This document shows positions 8,130 to 16,442 of a stretch of 64,000 nt of DNA, in pieces. This stretch comes from Hufsiella arboris (lineage in GTDB: Bacteria > Bacteroidota > Bacteroidia > Sphingobacteriales > Sphingobacteriaceae). Below the pieces are notes generated by a model. It was not told where the DNA came from. It worked only from the letters and a program-made list of their open reading frames with translations, and made no database searches. The position numbers and the translations under genes are program-made. The stretch spans positions 27,609-91,608 of the forward strand of contig NZ_WVHT01000012.1 in assembly GCF_009834875.1 (NCBI RefSeq), read 5' to 3'. Positions within the stretch are counted from its first letter, which is position 1. Each line of letters opens with the position of its first letter.

Positions 8130-8841
8130 CTTTTCCCATATTCCGCATATTTCGAAGAATCAAGCGCTGTTTGTAGTAGTTATATCGCGTTGGATGTTTT
8201 GGTGTCCAATGTAACGGAAGCGGCAAAATTGCCACCAGCATAGCCGCCTCACCTTTGGATAAACTGGTTGCCGGCTTCTGATAATAAGTTTGTGTCGCGG
8301 CATCTGCTCCGTAAATTCCATCGCCCATTTCGATGACATTCAGGTAAACTTCCATGATCCTCTTTTTGCTCCAGAAAATCTCAATAAGCGCGGTAAAATA
8401 GGCTTCAAATCCTTTGCGGATCCATGATCGTCCCGGCCAGAGAAATACGTTTTTTGCCGTTTGCTGACTGATCGTACTTCCTCCTCTCACTTTCTTCCCC
8501 TGTTCATTCTTTTTATAGGCTTTCTGAATAGCTTGCAAATCAAAACCCCAATGCTGTAAAAAACGGGCGTCTTCGCCGGCCATTGCCGCTAGCTTCAGAT
8601 TATTTGAAAGTTCGTCAAAAGACAGCCAGTGTTTTTCAATCTTCCATTCTTTACCGTCAAACTTTCTTTCAATCCCTCGCTGAAGCATCAGCCATGTAAT
8701 CGGAGGATTAATAAAACGATAAAGTAAAACCCAGGCTACTGTAACACAAATATAAATGATTACAGCCTTGCGGATAAAAGTGAGAGTTTTAGAGAAAAAG
8801 CTGGACTTTTTGCTTTTTGCAGGAGATTTTTTCTTCGCCAT
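8119..8841 (-). CDS. mtgA: Monofunctional biosynthetic peptidoglycan transglycosylase
   Basis: A GT51 glycosyltransferase that polymerises lipid II into glycan strands at the inner membrane. The preferred start is ATG 8841 (M-A-K-K-K); an ATG four codons upstream is possible. A lysine/serine-rich cytoplasmic tail is followed by one membrane helix (about residues 26-45) and the GT51 domain. Signature motifs are present: E-D-A-R-F-L-Q-H-W-G-F-D (catalytic Glu in E-D-x-x-F-x-x-H) and G-G-S-T-I-S-Q-Q-T-A-K-N, then R-K-G-F-E-A-Y-F and the second Glu in K-R-I-M-E-V-Y-L-N. There is no transpeptidase domain and the length (240) fits MtgA. It is convergent with the YciI gene and separated from rplI by a terminator. 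Confidence 0.93.
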   Translation of the reverse strand: MAKKKSPAKSKKSSFFSKTLTFIRKAVIIYICVTVAWVLLYRFINPPITWLMLQRGIERKFDGKEWKIEKHWLSFDELSNNLKLAAMAGEDARFLQHWGFDLQAIQKAYKKNEQGKKVRGGSTISQQTAKNVFLWPGRSWIRKGFEAYFTALIEIFWSKKRIMEVYLNVIEMGDGIYGADAATQTYYQKPATSLSKGEAAMLVAILPLPLHWTPKHPTRYNYYKQRLILRNMRNMGKVKF

Positions 8842-8859
8842 CAGAGGCTCCAAAAATAA

Positions 8860-8887
8860 AAAAGGTACTCCAATTGAAGTACCTTTT
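8860..8887 (-). terminator. Terminator of rpsF-rpsR-rplI
   Basis: AAAAGGTACTTC pairs with the matching GAGTACCTTTT around a short loop, with a long T-rich tail on the minus strand (the A-rich run at about 8852-8863). It lies 21 bp after the rplI stop. Confidence 0.8.
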
Positions 8888-8908
8888 CATGGTGTTTTTC
8901 AAAAAAAC

Positions 8909-9352
8909 TTATTCGGCAACTACCTCGAAAGGAACTTTAACCTTAACCTCTTTATGAAGGTTTAAGTTAGCAACATACTCGCCAACAAATTTTGGTTCAG
9001 TTTCGAATGTAATCCGACGACGATCAACGTCAAAGCCTTCTTTCTTCAATGCATCAGCAACCTGGATGGTATTAACCGCACCGAATATTTTTCCGCTTTC
9101 ACCTGCTTTTGCACCAATTGTAAGCTTAACGCCTTCCAATTTAGTAGCAATTGCCTGAGCATCGTTTTTAATTTTATCTTGTTTAAACTGAGCTTGTTTC
9201 AAGTTCTCAGCCAAAACTTTCTTAGCGGAAGAAGTTGCCAAAATTGCAAATCCCTGAGGAATCAGGTAATTGCGTCCGTATCCTGGCTTAACGTTTACTA
9301 CGTCGTCCTTCTCGCCCAGATTCTTGATATCTTGTTTTAAAATAATTTCCAT
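8909..9352 (-). CDS. rplI: 50S ribosomal protein L9
   Basis: The primary 23S rRNA-binding protein of the L1-stalk base, 147 residues, normal length. The N-terminal domain shows the family signature M-E-I-I-L-K-Q-D-I-K-N-L-G and the glycine-rich G-Y-G-R-N-Y-L-I-P-x-G block (about 24-34). A central helix and the C-terminal RNA-binding domain follow (G-K-I-F-G-A-V-N-T). It is last in the rpsF-rpsR-rplI operon, 13 bp after rpsR, and is followed by a strong terminator. Confidence 0.98.
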   Translation of the reverse strand: MEIILKQDIKNLGEKDDVVNVKPGYGRNYLIPQGFAILATSSAKKVLAENLKQAQFKQDKIKNDAQAIATKLEGVKLTIGAKAGESGKIFGAVNTIQVADALKKEGFDVDRRRITFETEPKFVGEYVANLNLHKEVKVKVPFEVVAE

Positions 9353-9365
9353 TTCGCTTATCCCC

Positions 9366-9629
9366 CTATTTTAATGAATCTGCAACATAAGGTAATAAAC
9401 CGATGTGACGGGCACGCTTAACAGCCTGAGCCACTTTACGCTGGAACTTCAATGAAGTACCTGTTAAACGGCGTGGTAATAATTTACCCTGGTCGTTAAT
9501 AAACTTCAATAAAAAGTTTGCGTCTTTGTAATCGATGTATTTGATACCGTTCTTTTTGAAACGGCAATACTTTTTACGGTTATCCTCCACTTTTGGAGCG
9601 GTAACGTATTGGATTTGTTCTTTTGCCAT
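9366..9629 (-). CDS. rpsR: 30S ribosomal protein S18
   Basis: A 30S platform protein that binds as a heterodimer with S6. It has 87 residues, normal length, with the core [16 protein letters not shown] and the C-terminal [22 protein letters not shown] signature. Only one cysteine is left near the N terminus, so it is not a zinc-binding form. Its ATG overlaps the rpsF stop by one base (TAATG), which implies coupled translation. Confidence 0.98.
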   Translation of the reverse strand: MAKEQIQYVTAPKVEDNRKKYCRFKKNGIKYIDYKDANFLLKFINDQGKLLPRRLTGTSLKFQRKVAQAVKRARHIGLLPYVADSLK

Positions 9630-9997
9630 TAGCCTGCTACCTCCTCTGATTTAGCATCTTTCTTTTTGTTGAAAGCGCCGCTGCGTTTTTTCTCGTTGTA
9701 AGCCGTGGCATGTTTATCTAACGCAATTGTTAGGAAACGCATAACTCGCTCATCACGTTTAAATTCAACCTCCAGCTTGTTAATTAATTCACCCGGAGCC
9801 TTAAATTCAGTTAGGTGATAGTATCCTGTTGTTTTCTTTTGAATAGGATACGCAAGTTTCTTCAGACCCCAATTATCCTCCTGGATAATTTCGGCTCCGC
9901 CATCTGTTAAGATTTTTGTGAATTTGGTAACTACCTCTTTCGCAGCATCTTCAGATAACAACGGGGTCAGAATGATTACTGATTCGTATTGTTGCAT
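9629..9997 (-). CDS. rpsF: 30S ribosomal protein S6
   Basis: A 30S platform protein of 122 residues and partner of S18. The ferredoxin-like fold starts [14 protein letters not shown], followed by [19 protein letters not shown] and [10 protein letters not shown]. The C terminus is a lysine/alanine-rich tail, common in this phylum. It is first in its operon, transcribed from a well-formed Bacteroidota promoter about 40 bp upstream. A short C4/G4 hairpin in the leader could be where S6:S18 feeds back on its own mRNA, but its fit to known S6:S18 leader motifs could not be shown. Confidence 0.98.
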   Translation of the reverse strand: MQQYESVIILTPLLSEDAAKEVVTKFTKILTDGGAEIIQEDNWGLKKLAYPIQKKTTGYYHLTEFKAPGELINKLEVEFKRDERVMRFLTIALDKHATAYNEKKRSGAFNKKKDAKSEEVAG

Positions 9998-10013
9998 TAC
10001 TGTTTGTTTTTAT

Positions 10014-10028
10014 TCCCCTAAACGGGGA
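10014..10028 (-). promoter_or_regulatory. Leader hairpin of the rpsF operon
   Basis: TCCCC and GGGGA pair around a 5-nt loop in the 5' untranslated leader, just downstream of the -7 box and 16 bp before the rpsF ATG. Autoregulation by S6:S18 is a reasonable guess only. Confidence 0.35.
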
Positions 10029-10030
10029 CG

Positions 10031-10061
10031 CAAATGTAGGGATATTTGTTATGATATTCAA
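10031..10061 (-). promoter_or_regulatory. Promoter of the rpsF-rpsR-rplI operon
   Basis: On the minus strand a -33 TTG (10059-10061) is followed by 20 bp and a perfect TACATTTG -7 box (10031-10038), the standard Bacteroidota housekeeping form. The same -7 box precedes tRNA-Phe. Confidence 0.8.
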
Positions 10062-10270
10062 GCGGTTGTGCGGAAATTGTTTAGAAGATATAATGTGTTT
10101 GTTTTCGATTGTATTTAATAGGTATGAAGTTCGTCGGTAAGTTTTGCCAAAACGTTACGATTCTTGATTCTAATTTCTCCGTTTTAGCTGGTATTTATTG
10201 GATGTAGTTAGTTGGAGAGAATATGCCACAAACTACGGGGCGAGTTATTACAATAAATTATTGGGAATGT

Positions 10271-10378
10271 TTTTTGAAAAGCAATGCCATTTCCTTTATT
10301 AAAGTTTGTTCCCGCTTTACACTCATACGCCTGCAGGCCTTCAGCACATTGGCCGGTATCCGTTTCAATCGGGTTTAA
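10271..10378 (-). repeat. Foldback intergenic repeat, copy A (one arm)
   Basis: One arm of the repeat family described under copy C. Read on the minus strand it runs TTAAACCCG, then CGGATACCGG, a GCCTGCAGGCGTATGAG block, GCGGGA, and ends in ATTGCTTTTCAAAA, the same terminal sequence as copies C, D and E. The partner arm is missing, so it is a solo or half element. It lies between the Uma2 gene's stop and the rpsF promoter. Confidence 0.7.
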
Positions 10379-10455
10379 ATACTTCTGTTGTGCAGCTATT
10401 ATCGAATTGCCAGCGTTCTGGTCGAGCTTGTTTCTCAGCCCCGTAACGCTCGTCG

Positions 10456-10496
10456 GGATTTAAAATCCAGACGTAATAACAATGGATTTGTAATCC
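10456..10496. repeat. Paired GGATTT-N-AATCC palindromes
   Basis: Two 13-bp palindromes, GGATTTAAAATCC (10456-10468) and GGATTTGTAATCC (10484-10496), lie 28 bp apart, centre to centre, just before the Uma2 stop. They have the look of REP-type palindromes in intergenic DNA. No RAYT (Y1) transposase gene is in the window. The rest of the 9998-10502 gap outside these repeats and the promoter shows nothing recognisable. Confidence 0.5.
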
Positions 10497-10502
10497 AAAA
10501 AC

Positions 10503-11132
10503 TTATCTATCTGCAAAAACATCTTCGAGCGAAAGCACAAATCCGGGTAAAACTTCAGTTGCTACCTCGTCACCAATGGTAAGAAGCCGCGACGGGACAA
10601 ATTTTCCTTCTTCGTTCAAAATATATTTAAAAAAGGTTTTTTCTTCAGGATGAATAATCCAGTATTCTTTGACGCCAAATTCTTCATACACTTCATACTT
10701 GTTTTTCAACTCCTTCTTGTTATTTCCTTTGGAAAGAATCTCAACTACAATATCCGGTGCGCCGATACAGCCGCGAAGGTCAACCTTTGAAGGATCACAG
10801 ATAACACATAAATCGGGCTGCAAAACCGTTTTTATTTGTTCGTCGGCTTTTGATGTACGATACAACCGAACATCAAATGGAGCAGAAAAAACTTCGCAAG
10901 GCTTTCCTTTTAAATAATTGAATATATTGTTAAACACTATACCCGAAACGCGCTGATGAATTGATCCGGGTGCAGGGCTCATATTAAATATTTTCCCTTT
11001 AATTATTTCCAGGCGTTCATCAAATTCCCATTTAAAGTAATCTGCATAAGTATACGATCCGGAAAAATCAATATCTTCTACGCGACTTATAATCGGATCT
11101 TCGACGATTTTATAATCCTTCATATTCGACAT
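10503..11132 (-). CDS. Uma2 family (DUF820) putative nuclease
   Basis: A 209-residue cytoplasmic protein of the Uma2/DUF820 family, which has a PD-(D/E)xK restriction-endonuclease-like fold and unknown targets. Family features visible are the opening helix with Y-F-K-W-E-F-D-E-R-L-E-I-I-K-G-K, the Q-P-D-L-C-V-I-C-D strand that carries the catalytic Asp, the G-A-P-D-I-V-V-E-I-L-S strand with the acidic pair, the K-N-K-Y-E-V-Y-E-E-F-G-V-K-E-Y-W-I-I-H-P block, and a C-terminal L-P-G-F-V-L-S-L-E-D-V-F. Two ATGs lie near the start (codons 1 and 4). It is a single gene, divergent from dnaX, with palindromic repeats at its 3' end. Uma2 genes are often multicopy and strain-variable. Confidence 0.88.
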   Translation of the reverse strand: MSNMKDYKIVEDPIISRVEDIDFSGSYTYADYFKWEFDERLEIIKGKIFNMSPAPGSIHQRVSGIVFNNIFNYLKGKPCEVFSAPFDVRLYRTSKADEQIKTVLQPDLCVICDPSKVDLRGCIGAPDIVVEILSKGNNKKELKNKYEVYEEFGVKEYWIIHPEEKTFFKYILNEEGKFVPSRLLTIGDEVATEVLPGFVLSLEDVFADR

Positions 11133-11216
11133 GCTTAATCAAAAATACTAATTTTTTTCGCACAGATTATCCGGGCGCTGCTTTATAATTCGCTTCTTCT
11201 TCTTATTTTCGTGGCG

Positions 11217-13052
11217 ATGGAAAACTTCATTGTTTCAGCAAGGAAATACAGGCCGGTAACGTTTGAAAGCGTTGTCGGACAGCAGCATATTACCAATACG
11301 CTGAAAAATGCCATTAAAAACAATCAACTGGCTCAGGCATTTTTATTTTGCGGACCACGCGGCGTTGGTAAAACAACCTGCGCGCGTATTCTTGCGAAAA
11401 CAATTAACTGCCAAAATTTATCGCCAAATATTGAGCCCTGTGGCGTTTGCGAGTCCTGTCTTTCATTTCAAAATGGAAATTCGTTCAGCATTCATGAACT
11501 TGACGCCGCTTCAAACAACTCCGTTGATGATATTCGCAGCCTGATCGAGCAGGTTCGCATTCCGCCACAAAGCGGAAAATATAAAATCTATATTATTGAT
11601 GAGATTCATATGCTGTCGCAGGCGGCGTTCAATGCCTTTCTTAAAACGCTGGAAGAACCGCCTTCCTATGCAATCTTCATTCTCGCTACTACCGAAAAAC
11701 ATAAAATCCTTCCGACGATCTTATCGCGCTGCCAGATTTTCGATTTCAACCGTATTCGCGTCGAAGATATGGCCAGTCATCTTGCCTCGATAGCTGACAA
11801 AGAAGATATAGCATTTGATAACGACGGGCTCCATCTTATTGCCCAAAAAGCCGATGGCGGCTTGCGCGACGCACTGTCCATGTTCGACCAGATTGCCAGT
11901 TTTTCAAACCGTAATATAACGTACAAAGCGGTAATCGACAATCTGAATATTTTAGATTACGACTATTATTTCAAGCTCACTGATTTCCTTTTAAAGGAAA
12001 ATGTAGCTCAAACGCTTGTAATTTTCGACGATATTCTGGCTAATGGCTTCGATGGAAACAATTTCATCATTGGCCTTGCTTCGCATTTCCGTAACCTGTT
12101 AGTGGGAAAAGATCCCACTACACTGAAATTGTTGGAAGTAAGTGAGGGAATCAGGCAAAAATATCTGCAGCAATCACAGGCTACTTCTGCCTCTTTCTTA
12201 CTTTCAGCCTTAAACATTGCTAACCAGTGCGATCTTAATTATAAACAAAGCAAAAATCAACGCTTGCAGGTGGAAATGGCGCTGATCAAAATGTGCCACA
12301 TCGCATCGGCTATAAACCTCGTAAATCTTCCAGTTTCAAACAACGATTCCGAAAGGGACTTAAAAAAAAAACCTGATACATTAATATCAGAAACTGAAAG
12401 TCCAAAGCAAAACGTCGAAAACACCACTCCAAAAACTTCGGTAACATCTAACGAAGGGATTGAAAATCAACCGCTGAAAAAAGAAAACGATGGCCCTGCT
12501 AGTGGAGATTCTGAAGCAGCTGATTTGCCGGTTGAGCCCAAGGCGGTTCCGGTTGAAAAGCCAAAAGTCACGATGCCAAAGCCCGGTCTCGTCACTTCAT
12601 CGTTAATACCTAATTTGAATGACCTCACGGTGAAATCAGAAGTCGCTGAGTCAGACGAACCTCAGTATATTTCAGGTGACGCTAAAAACGCCTTTTCAAA
12701 TGATGACTTTCTAAAGCTCTGGCATGAATATGCTTCAAAATCAAAGGCTGCAGCGAAGCTAAATTTATTTACTGTGATGACTTCCAATCCGCCGGTGCTG
12801 CTTCCTGACTGGAAAATTGAAGTGATCATCGAAAACAAAATTCAGCAAGATCTTTTGATCCTTGAAAAAATTGATCTGTTGAACTTTCTACGTGTCGAAC
12901 TTAAAAACTTCAGTATCGATATCGTACCGAAACAAGCCGAGCAAACGACGAAAAGGAGGTTGTATACCTCAAACGAAAAATATCAGCACATGGTAGAAAA
13001 AAATCCTGCGCTGGAAGAATTCAGAAGGCACTTTAATTTGGGAATAGAATAA
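11217..13052 (+). CDS. dnaX: DNA polymerase III subunit gamma/tau
   Basis: The clamp-loader ATPase of the replicative polymerase, 611 residues from ATG 11217 (GTG at 11211 is also in frame). The AAA+ domain has Walker A G-P-R-G-V-G-K-T-T (46-54), the four zinc cysteines C65, C75, C78 and C81, Walker B with D-E-I-H (about 128-131), sensor 1 A-T-T-E (157-160) and the S-R-C arginine-finger motif (170-172). Domains II-III extend to about residue 370. A Lys/Pro/Glu-rich linker (about 380-490) and a C-terminal tau-like domain follow. An A8 run near the start of the linker (12362-12369) is a candidate site for programmed frameshifting that would give a short gamma form, as in some other bacteria; this is inference. 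Confidence 0.97.
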   Translation: MENFIVSARKYRPVTFESVVGQQHITNTLKNAIKNNQLAQAFLFCGPRGVGKTTCARILAKTINCQNLSPNIEPCGVCESCLSFQNGNSFSIHELDAASNNSVDDIRSLIEQVRIPPQSGKYKIYIIDEIHMLSQAAFNAFLKTLEEPPSYAIFILATTEKHKILPTILSRCQIFDFNRIRVEDMASHLASIADKEDIAFDNDGLHLIAQKADGGLRDALSMFDQIASFSNRNITYKAVIDNLNILDYDYYFKLTDFLLKENVAQTLVIFDDILANGFDGNNFIIGLASHFRNLLVGKDPTTLKLLEVSEGIRQKYLQQSQATSASFLLSALNIANQCDLNYKQSKNQRLQVEMALIKMCHIASAINLVNLPVSNNDSERDLKKKPDTLISETESPKQNVENTTPKTSVTSNEGIENQPLKKENDGPASGDSEAADLPVEPKAVPVEKPKVTMPKPGLVTSSLIPNLNDLTVKSEVAESDEPQYISGDAKNAFSNDDFLKLWHEYASKSKAAAKLNLFTVMTSNPPVLLPDWKIEVIIENKIQQDLLILEKIDLLNFLRVELKNFSIDIVPKQAEQTTKRRLYTSNEKYQHMVEKNPALEEFRRHFNLGIE

Positions 13053-13068
13053 GGGAGTAAAGATGACA

Positions 13069-13129
13069 AGATAAAGGAATAAAGACAGGCCGAGTGCCAT
13101 CCTTACTCCTTCATATTTATCCTTTATCT
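13069..13129. terminator. Inverted repeat between convergent dnaX and the acidic protein gene
   Basis: AGATAAAGGA (13069-13078) is the reverse complement of TCCTTTATCT (13120-13129), and pairing extends inward with one bulge through TAAA/TTTA. It fills the 78-bp convergent gap and probably ends transcripts from both sides. Confidence 0.5.
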
Positions 13130-13130
13130 G

Positions 13131-13553
13131 CTAAACTTGGTCATTTTTTGGATAACCCTCTTCATCCAGGTCGTCACGTTTATCCTCTTCAGTTTCGGCA
13201 AGCTTCTCATCAACAGGATCAACTTCCACAATAGAACCCTTGTCGATATGCATTCCTAACTTGTCAACCTCAGTTTCTAATGACAGATCCTTATCATATT
13301 CGTCGCCTACATACGGATTTGCCTCGTCCCAATCCGAGTTGTCATCTTCACCGTTTGGGGCTGCAGTATCATAAGGATCGGGGTGATCATAGTCCGGATC
13401 ATCACTTTTTACATCAAGTTCATAACTATTTTCCTCTTCATTAAAAGCGAGATCATTTTGATCAATAGTTTCACCGAGATCGTCTTTTAATGTGCGGTCT
13501 CTATCTGAACCGGTATCGTTAAGTTCAGGGAAATTCTCATCTGGTAATGCCAT
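13131..13553 (-). CDS. Highly acidic hypothetical protein
   Basis: A 140-residue protein with no recognised domain. Asp and Glu are by far the commonest residues and Cys and Trp are nearly absent (one Trp), so it should be strongly acidic and probably disordered. There is no signal peptide or membrane helix. Short related phrases recur (D-D-P-D-Y-D-H-P-D-P-Y-D, and D-E-A-N-P-Y-V-G-D-E-Y-D). Similar acidic proteins occur next to housekeeping genes in this family and their role is unknown; stress-related or DNA-mimic roles would be guesses. It is convergent with dnaX and divergent from icd. Confidence 0.65.
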   Translation of the reverse strand: MALPDENFPELNDTGSDRDRTLKDDLGETIDQNDLAFNEEENSYELDVKSDDPDYDHPDPYDTAAPNGEDDNSDWDEANPYVGDEYDKDLSLETEVDKLGMHIDKGSIVEVDPVDEKLAETEEDKRDDLDEEGYPKNDQV

Positions 13554-13626
13554 TCTTAATTATTTTCAGGTTAAACATTCAATTTTCATTATAGTTCTCG
13601 AAGCACCTCAATTTCGCATTCTTTAC

Positions 13627-13656
13627 TTGTCAACTCGACTGATCTTCTTATTTTTA
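13627..13656 (+). promoter_or_regulatory. Promoter of icd
   Basis: TTG at 13627-13629, a 19-bp spacer and TATTTTTA at 13649-13656 match the Bacteroidota -33/-7 pattern in all but the last base. The box ends 33 bp before the icd ATG. Confidence 0.55.
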
Positions 13657-13689
13657 CGGCTCATTTGAATACCCGATAATTTTTAAATC

Positions 13690-14919
13690 ATGGAAAAAAT
13701 AAAAGTAGCCAATCCGGTTGTGGAGCTTGATGGTGACGAAATGACCCGCATCATCTGGAAATTTATTAAAGATAAACTGATCACTCCTTACCTGGACCTG
13801 GATATCAAATATTATGATTTGGGCATGGAATACCGCGACCAAACCGACGATCAGGTAACAGTTGACGCGGCCAACGCGATCAAACAATATGGCGTTGGTA
13901 TTAAATGTGCCACGATTACTCCTGACGAAGCTCGTGTAAAAGAGTTCAACCTGAAACAAATGTGGAAATCGCCGAACGGAACTATCCGTAATATTCTTGA
14001 TGGTACTGTTTTCCGTGAGCCTATTGTAATGAGCAACGTGCCACGTTTGGTTCCAAACTGGACTGCTCCTATTTGCATCGGTCGCCATGCCTTTGGAGAT
14101 CAATACCGCGCAACCGATTTCCTTACTAAAGGAAAAGGCAAGCTTACCGTTACGTTCACTCCGGAAGATGGCGGTGAAACGCAGTCATACGAAGTTTACA
14201 ATTTCAAAGGGGATGGTGTTGCATTAACCATGTATAACACGGATGAATCAATCCGCGGCTTCGCACACTCATGCTTTAACACCGCTTTACAAAAAGGCTG
14301 GCCTTTATATTTATCAACCAAAAACACCATCCTTAAAAAATACGACGGCCGTTTTAAAGATATTTTTGAAGAAATTTTCCAGGCTGACTATAAAGCGAAA
14401 TTTGACGAAAAAGGTATCGTTTATGAACATCGCTTAATTGATGACATGGTTGCATCAGCGTTGAAATGGAACGGAAACTTTGTTTGGGCTTGTAAAAACT
14501 ATGATGGTGATGTTCAGTCGGACACAGTTGCTCAGGGCTTTGGTTCATTAGGATTAATGACTTCAACTTTGGTTACACCAGATGGAACCGTTATGGAAGC
14601 GGAAGCTGCCCATGGCACAGTAACACGCCACTACCGCGAACACCAGAAAGGCCGTCCAACTTCTACAAACCCAATTGCTTCTATTTTTGCATGGACAAGA
14701 GGTTTGGAATTCCGCGGTAAACTGGATGGTAATCAAGAGCTAATCGATTTCTGTCATACCTTAGAAAAAGTTTGTATCGAAACTGTTGAAAGCGGTAAAA
14801 TGACCAAGGATTTGGCGATCAGCATTAAACCAAATGTTGAGCACGGAACAGATTATTTGTACACAGAAGAATTTTTGGATGCAATTGATCAGAATCTGAA
14901 AGCGAAACTAGGTAAGTAA
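13690..14919 (+). CDS. icd: NADP-dependent isocitrate dehydrogenase (eukaryotic-like dimeric type)
   Basis: Oxidative decarboxylation of isocitrate to 2-oxoglutarate in the TCA cycle, giving NADPH. It has 409 residues and resembles the cytosolic/mitochondrial IDH1/2 branch more than E. coli Icd. Motifs are [13 protein letters not shown] near the N terminus, the substrate loop K-S-P-N-G-T-I-R-N (the serine/threonine and arginine that bind isocitrate), the [12 protein letters not shown] block, the metal-binding aspartates in D-D-M-V-A (about 252-256) and N-Y-D-G-D-V-Q-S-D, and the NADP-binding H-G-T-V-T-R-H segment near residue 310. It is monocistronic, with a good upstream promoter and a perfect terminator after the stop. 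Confidence 0.96.
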   Translation: MEKIKVANPVVELDGDEMTRIIWKFIKDKLITPYLDLDIKYYDLGMEYRDQTDDQVTVDAANAIKQYGVGIKCATITPDEARVKEFNLKQMWKSPNGTIRNILDGTVFREPIVMSNVPRLVPNWTAPICIGRHAFGDQYRATDFLTKGKGKLTVTFTPEDGGETQSYEVYNFKGDGVALTMYNTDESIRGFAHSCFNTALQKGWPLYLSTKNTILKKYDGRFKDIFEEIFQADYKAKFDEKGIVYEHRLIDDMVASALKWNGNFVWACKNYDGDVQSDTVAQGFGSLGLMTSTLVTPDGTVMEAEAAHGTVTRHYREHQKGRPTSTNPIASIFAWTRGLEFRGKLDGNQELIDFCHTLEKVCIETVESGKMTKDLAISIKPNVEHGTDYLYTEEFLDAIDQNLKAKLGK

Positions 14920-14937
14920 GATTTAAATTTTTTAGGG

Positions 14938-14965
14938 AAAGTCCGGCGATGAGCCGGACTTTTGT
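14938..14965 (+). terminator. Terminator of icd
   Basis: AAAGTCCGGC (14938-14947) pairs perfectly with GCCGGACTTT (14953-14962) around a 5-nt loop and runs into a T stretch, 18 bp after the icd stop. Confidence 0.85.
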
Positions 14966-15017
14966 ATTTATAGGCAGTTATTTTTTAAATTCGTCTTGAT
15001 ATTTCCTCCGGCTTAAT

Positions 15018-15218
15018 ATGGATCCTGTAGATAACCTTTTCAATTACAAATACGGCATCTTCTACTTTAACAAAAACGATTATAGAACCGTAGTGCCTAA
15101 ACAATCACGGGCAATGGGCTGGACTTTGAATTTCGCCAGCTGGAAAACATATATATTCCTGTTATTCATGCTCGTTATTGTTGTGGCATTTACACTATTT
15201 TTAGGCCTCCGGAATTAA
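15018..15218 (+). CDS. Small membrane protein, DUF5808-like
   Basis: A 66-residue protein. The first 40 residues match the DUF5808 pattern as remembered: G-I-F-Y-F-N-K-N-D (an F/Y-Y-N-x-x-D block), V-V-P-K, and G-W-T-L-N-F-A. One C-terminal membrane helix (about 43-63) follows. In other proteins this block occurs at the end of larger membrane proteins; here it is free-standing. Function is unknown. It lies between the icd terminator and the phosphatase gene, with no close partner. Confidence 0.7.
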   Translation: MDPVDNLFNYKYGIFYFNKNDYRTVVPKQSRAMGWTLNFASWKTYIFLLFMLVIVVAFTLFLGLRN

Positions 15219-15269
15219 ATCCAACAATTTTCCAGCTCACAAATTACTTCGGCATCCTTATCTTTGTTG

Positions 15270-16055
15270 ATGCTTAAAAGACTTTTATGCGTTGCACTGG
15301 TTTTTACAATTTCTAAATCGTACGCGCAGACTGAAAACTACCCATCCTACTCCCACGACAACGTTAATGCTGTTCTCTGGCAGCAATATTCTGGCGAGTA
15401 CCGCGCTCTCTGTTTTCAAGGCTATAATTTTGCAAAGCTTAGTCTTGACCAGGCGCTGAAAACGAAATCGGCAAAGAAAAGATGTATCGTGGTTGATATT
15501 GATGAAACTGTTCTCGACAATTCGCCCGCTGAAGGTAAACAACTGCAAAAAGGCGGCGTGTTTAATTATAACGACTGGAAAGCATGGACGGACCTTGCCA
15601 AGGCCGACACCGTTCCGGGCGCATTGAGTTTTTTGAAATATGCAGCGAAAAAAGGCGTGGAAACGTTTTATATCAGCAACCGGGGTTTGGATGAGAGCGC
15701 TACAACATTAAAAAACCTTGTCGACTGGGGATTCCCGTTTGCGGATCAGAAACATTTGATGCTAAAAGACAAAACATCTAATAAAGAAGCTAGGCGCCAG
15801 GAAGTTCTTAAAAATTATAATATCGTAATGCTTTGCGGCGATAATCTTGGCGATTTCGCGGAAGTGTTTTACCAGCGCAATCAAACCGACCGAAACACCG
15901 CTGTGGACAGCTTGCGCAATGAATTTGGCAGAAAGTTCATTATGCTGCCCAATCCAATGTACGGCGACTGGGAATCCGCGATTTTCGATAATAAAAAAGG
16001 ATTAACAGAACAGGAAAAATCGGAGATTAAAAGCACGAAGCTGAAATCTTTTTAA
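15270..16055 (+). CDS. e(P4)/class B-like HAD acid phosphatase (5'-nucleotidase)
   Basis: An exported phosphatase of the HAD superfamily, 261 residues from ATG 15270 (the longer frame begins at TTG codons). A signal peptide covers about residues 1-20, ending S-Y-A-Q. The nucleophile motif is V-D-I-D-E-T-V-L-D-N (D-x-D-x-T), with later motifs Y-I-S-N-R (motif II), K-T-S-N-K (motif III lysine) and C-G-D-N-L-G-D-F (motif IV acidic pair). e(P4) members dephosphorylate nucleotides such as NMN in the periplasm for cofactor or phosphate scavenging. No lipobox cysteine follows the hydrophobic core, so unlike Haemophilus e(P4) it should be a soluble periplasmic protein. Confidence 0.9.
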   Translation: MLKRLLCVALVFTISKSYAQTENYPSYSHDNVNAVLWQQYSGEYRALCFQGYNFAKLSLDQALKTKSAKKRCIVVDIDETVLDNSPAEGKQLQKGGVFNYNDWKAWTDLAKADTVPGALSFLKYAAKKGVETFYISNRGLDESATTLKNLVDWGFPFADQKHLMLKDKTSNKEARRQEVLKNYNIVMLCGDNLGDFAEVFYQRNQTDRNTAVDSLRNEFGRKFIMLPNPMYGDWESAIFDNKKGLTEQEKSEIKSTKLKSF

Positions 16056-16095
16056 ACAATTAAGGCTTAGTTATGTAACTAAGCCTTAATTGTTT
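16054..16095. terminator. Perfect bidirectional terminator
   Basis: Two 20-nt arms pair perfectly around a 2-nt centre, and the hairpin contains the stop codons of both convergent flanking genes. Its A/T-rich ends allow termination in both directions. Confidence 0.85.
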
Positions 16096-16267
16096 ATTTC
16101 TTTTTGGGAACCTTTGCCCCTTCTTTCCGGGCTTCCGATAATCCGATTGCAACAGCCTGTTTCTTTGAAGTTACTTTTTTACCAGATCCGGATTTCAGTT
16201 TTCCTTCTTTCATTTCGTGCATCGTATCATGCACCTTTTCCTGTGCTTTTTCTGAATATTTTGCCAT
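16094..16267 (-). CDS. DUF6496-like small basic protein
   Basis: A 57-residue lysine-rich cytoplasmic protein from ATG 16267; the longer frame would need TTG. It shows the pattern M-A-K-Y-S-E-K-A-Q-E-K-V, then M-x-E-M-K-E-G-K-L-K-S-G-S-G-K-K-V, then K-Q-A-V-A-I-G-L-S-E-A-R-K-E-G-A-K-V-P, which matches the DUF6496 family from memory. The last block is widespread in small bacterial proteins and may bind nucleic acid; function is not established. It ends inside the shared terminator hairpin. Confidence 0.78.
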   Translation of the reverse strand: MAKYSEKAQEKVHDTMHEMKEGKLKSGSGKKVTSKKQAVAIGLSEARKEGAKVPKKK

Positions 16268-16442
16268 GATGTTTTCCAATTAGATATCAGGATAACAAGA
16301 GAAAATGGAATTGGTTCATGATTGAAACTCGGGCCGTTTGTCTCCTTTAATAGCAGCATTAAAGAACCGATCGACACACCTTTCTTCACTTAAGTTCTTG
16401 CTATTTAAATCTGATTTGTATTTTAGCGCCAAATTTTAAAAC

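Noticed and set aside
10014..10028. S6:S18-binding leader RNA
   Set aside because: The small C4/G4 hairpin before rpsF lacks the features I know of that motif. It is kept only as an unassigned leader hairpin.
13654..14103. 149-codon minus-strand frame overlapping icd
   Set aside because: It is a shadow of the icd gene on the other strand; icd has full domain motifs, a promoter and a terminator.
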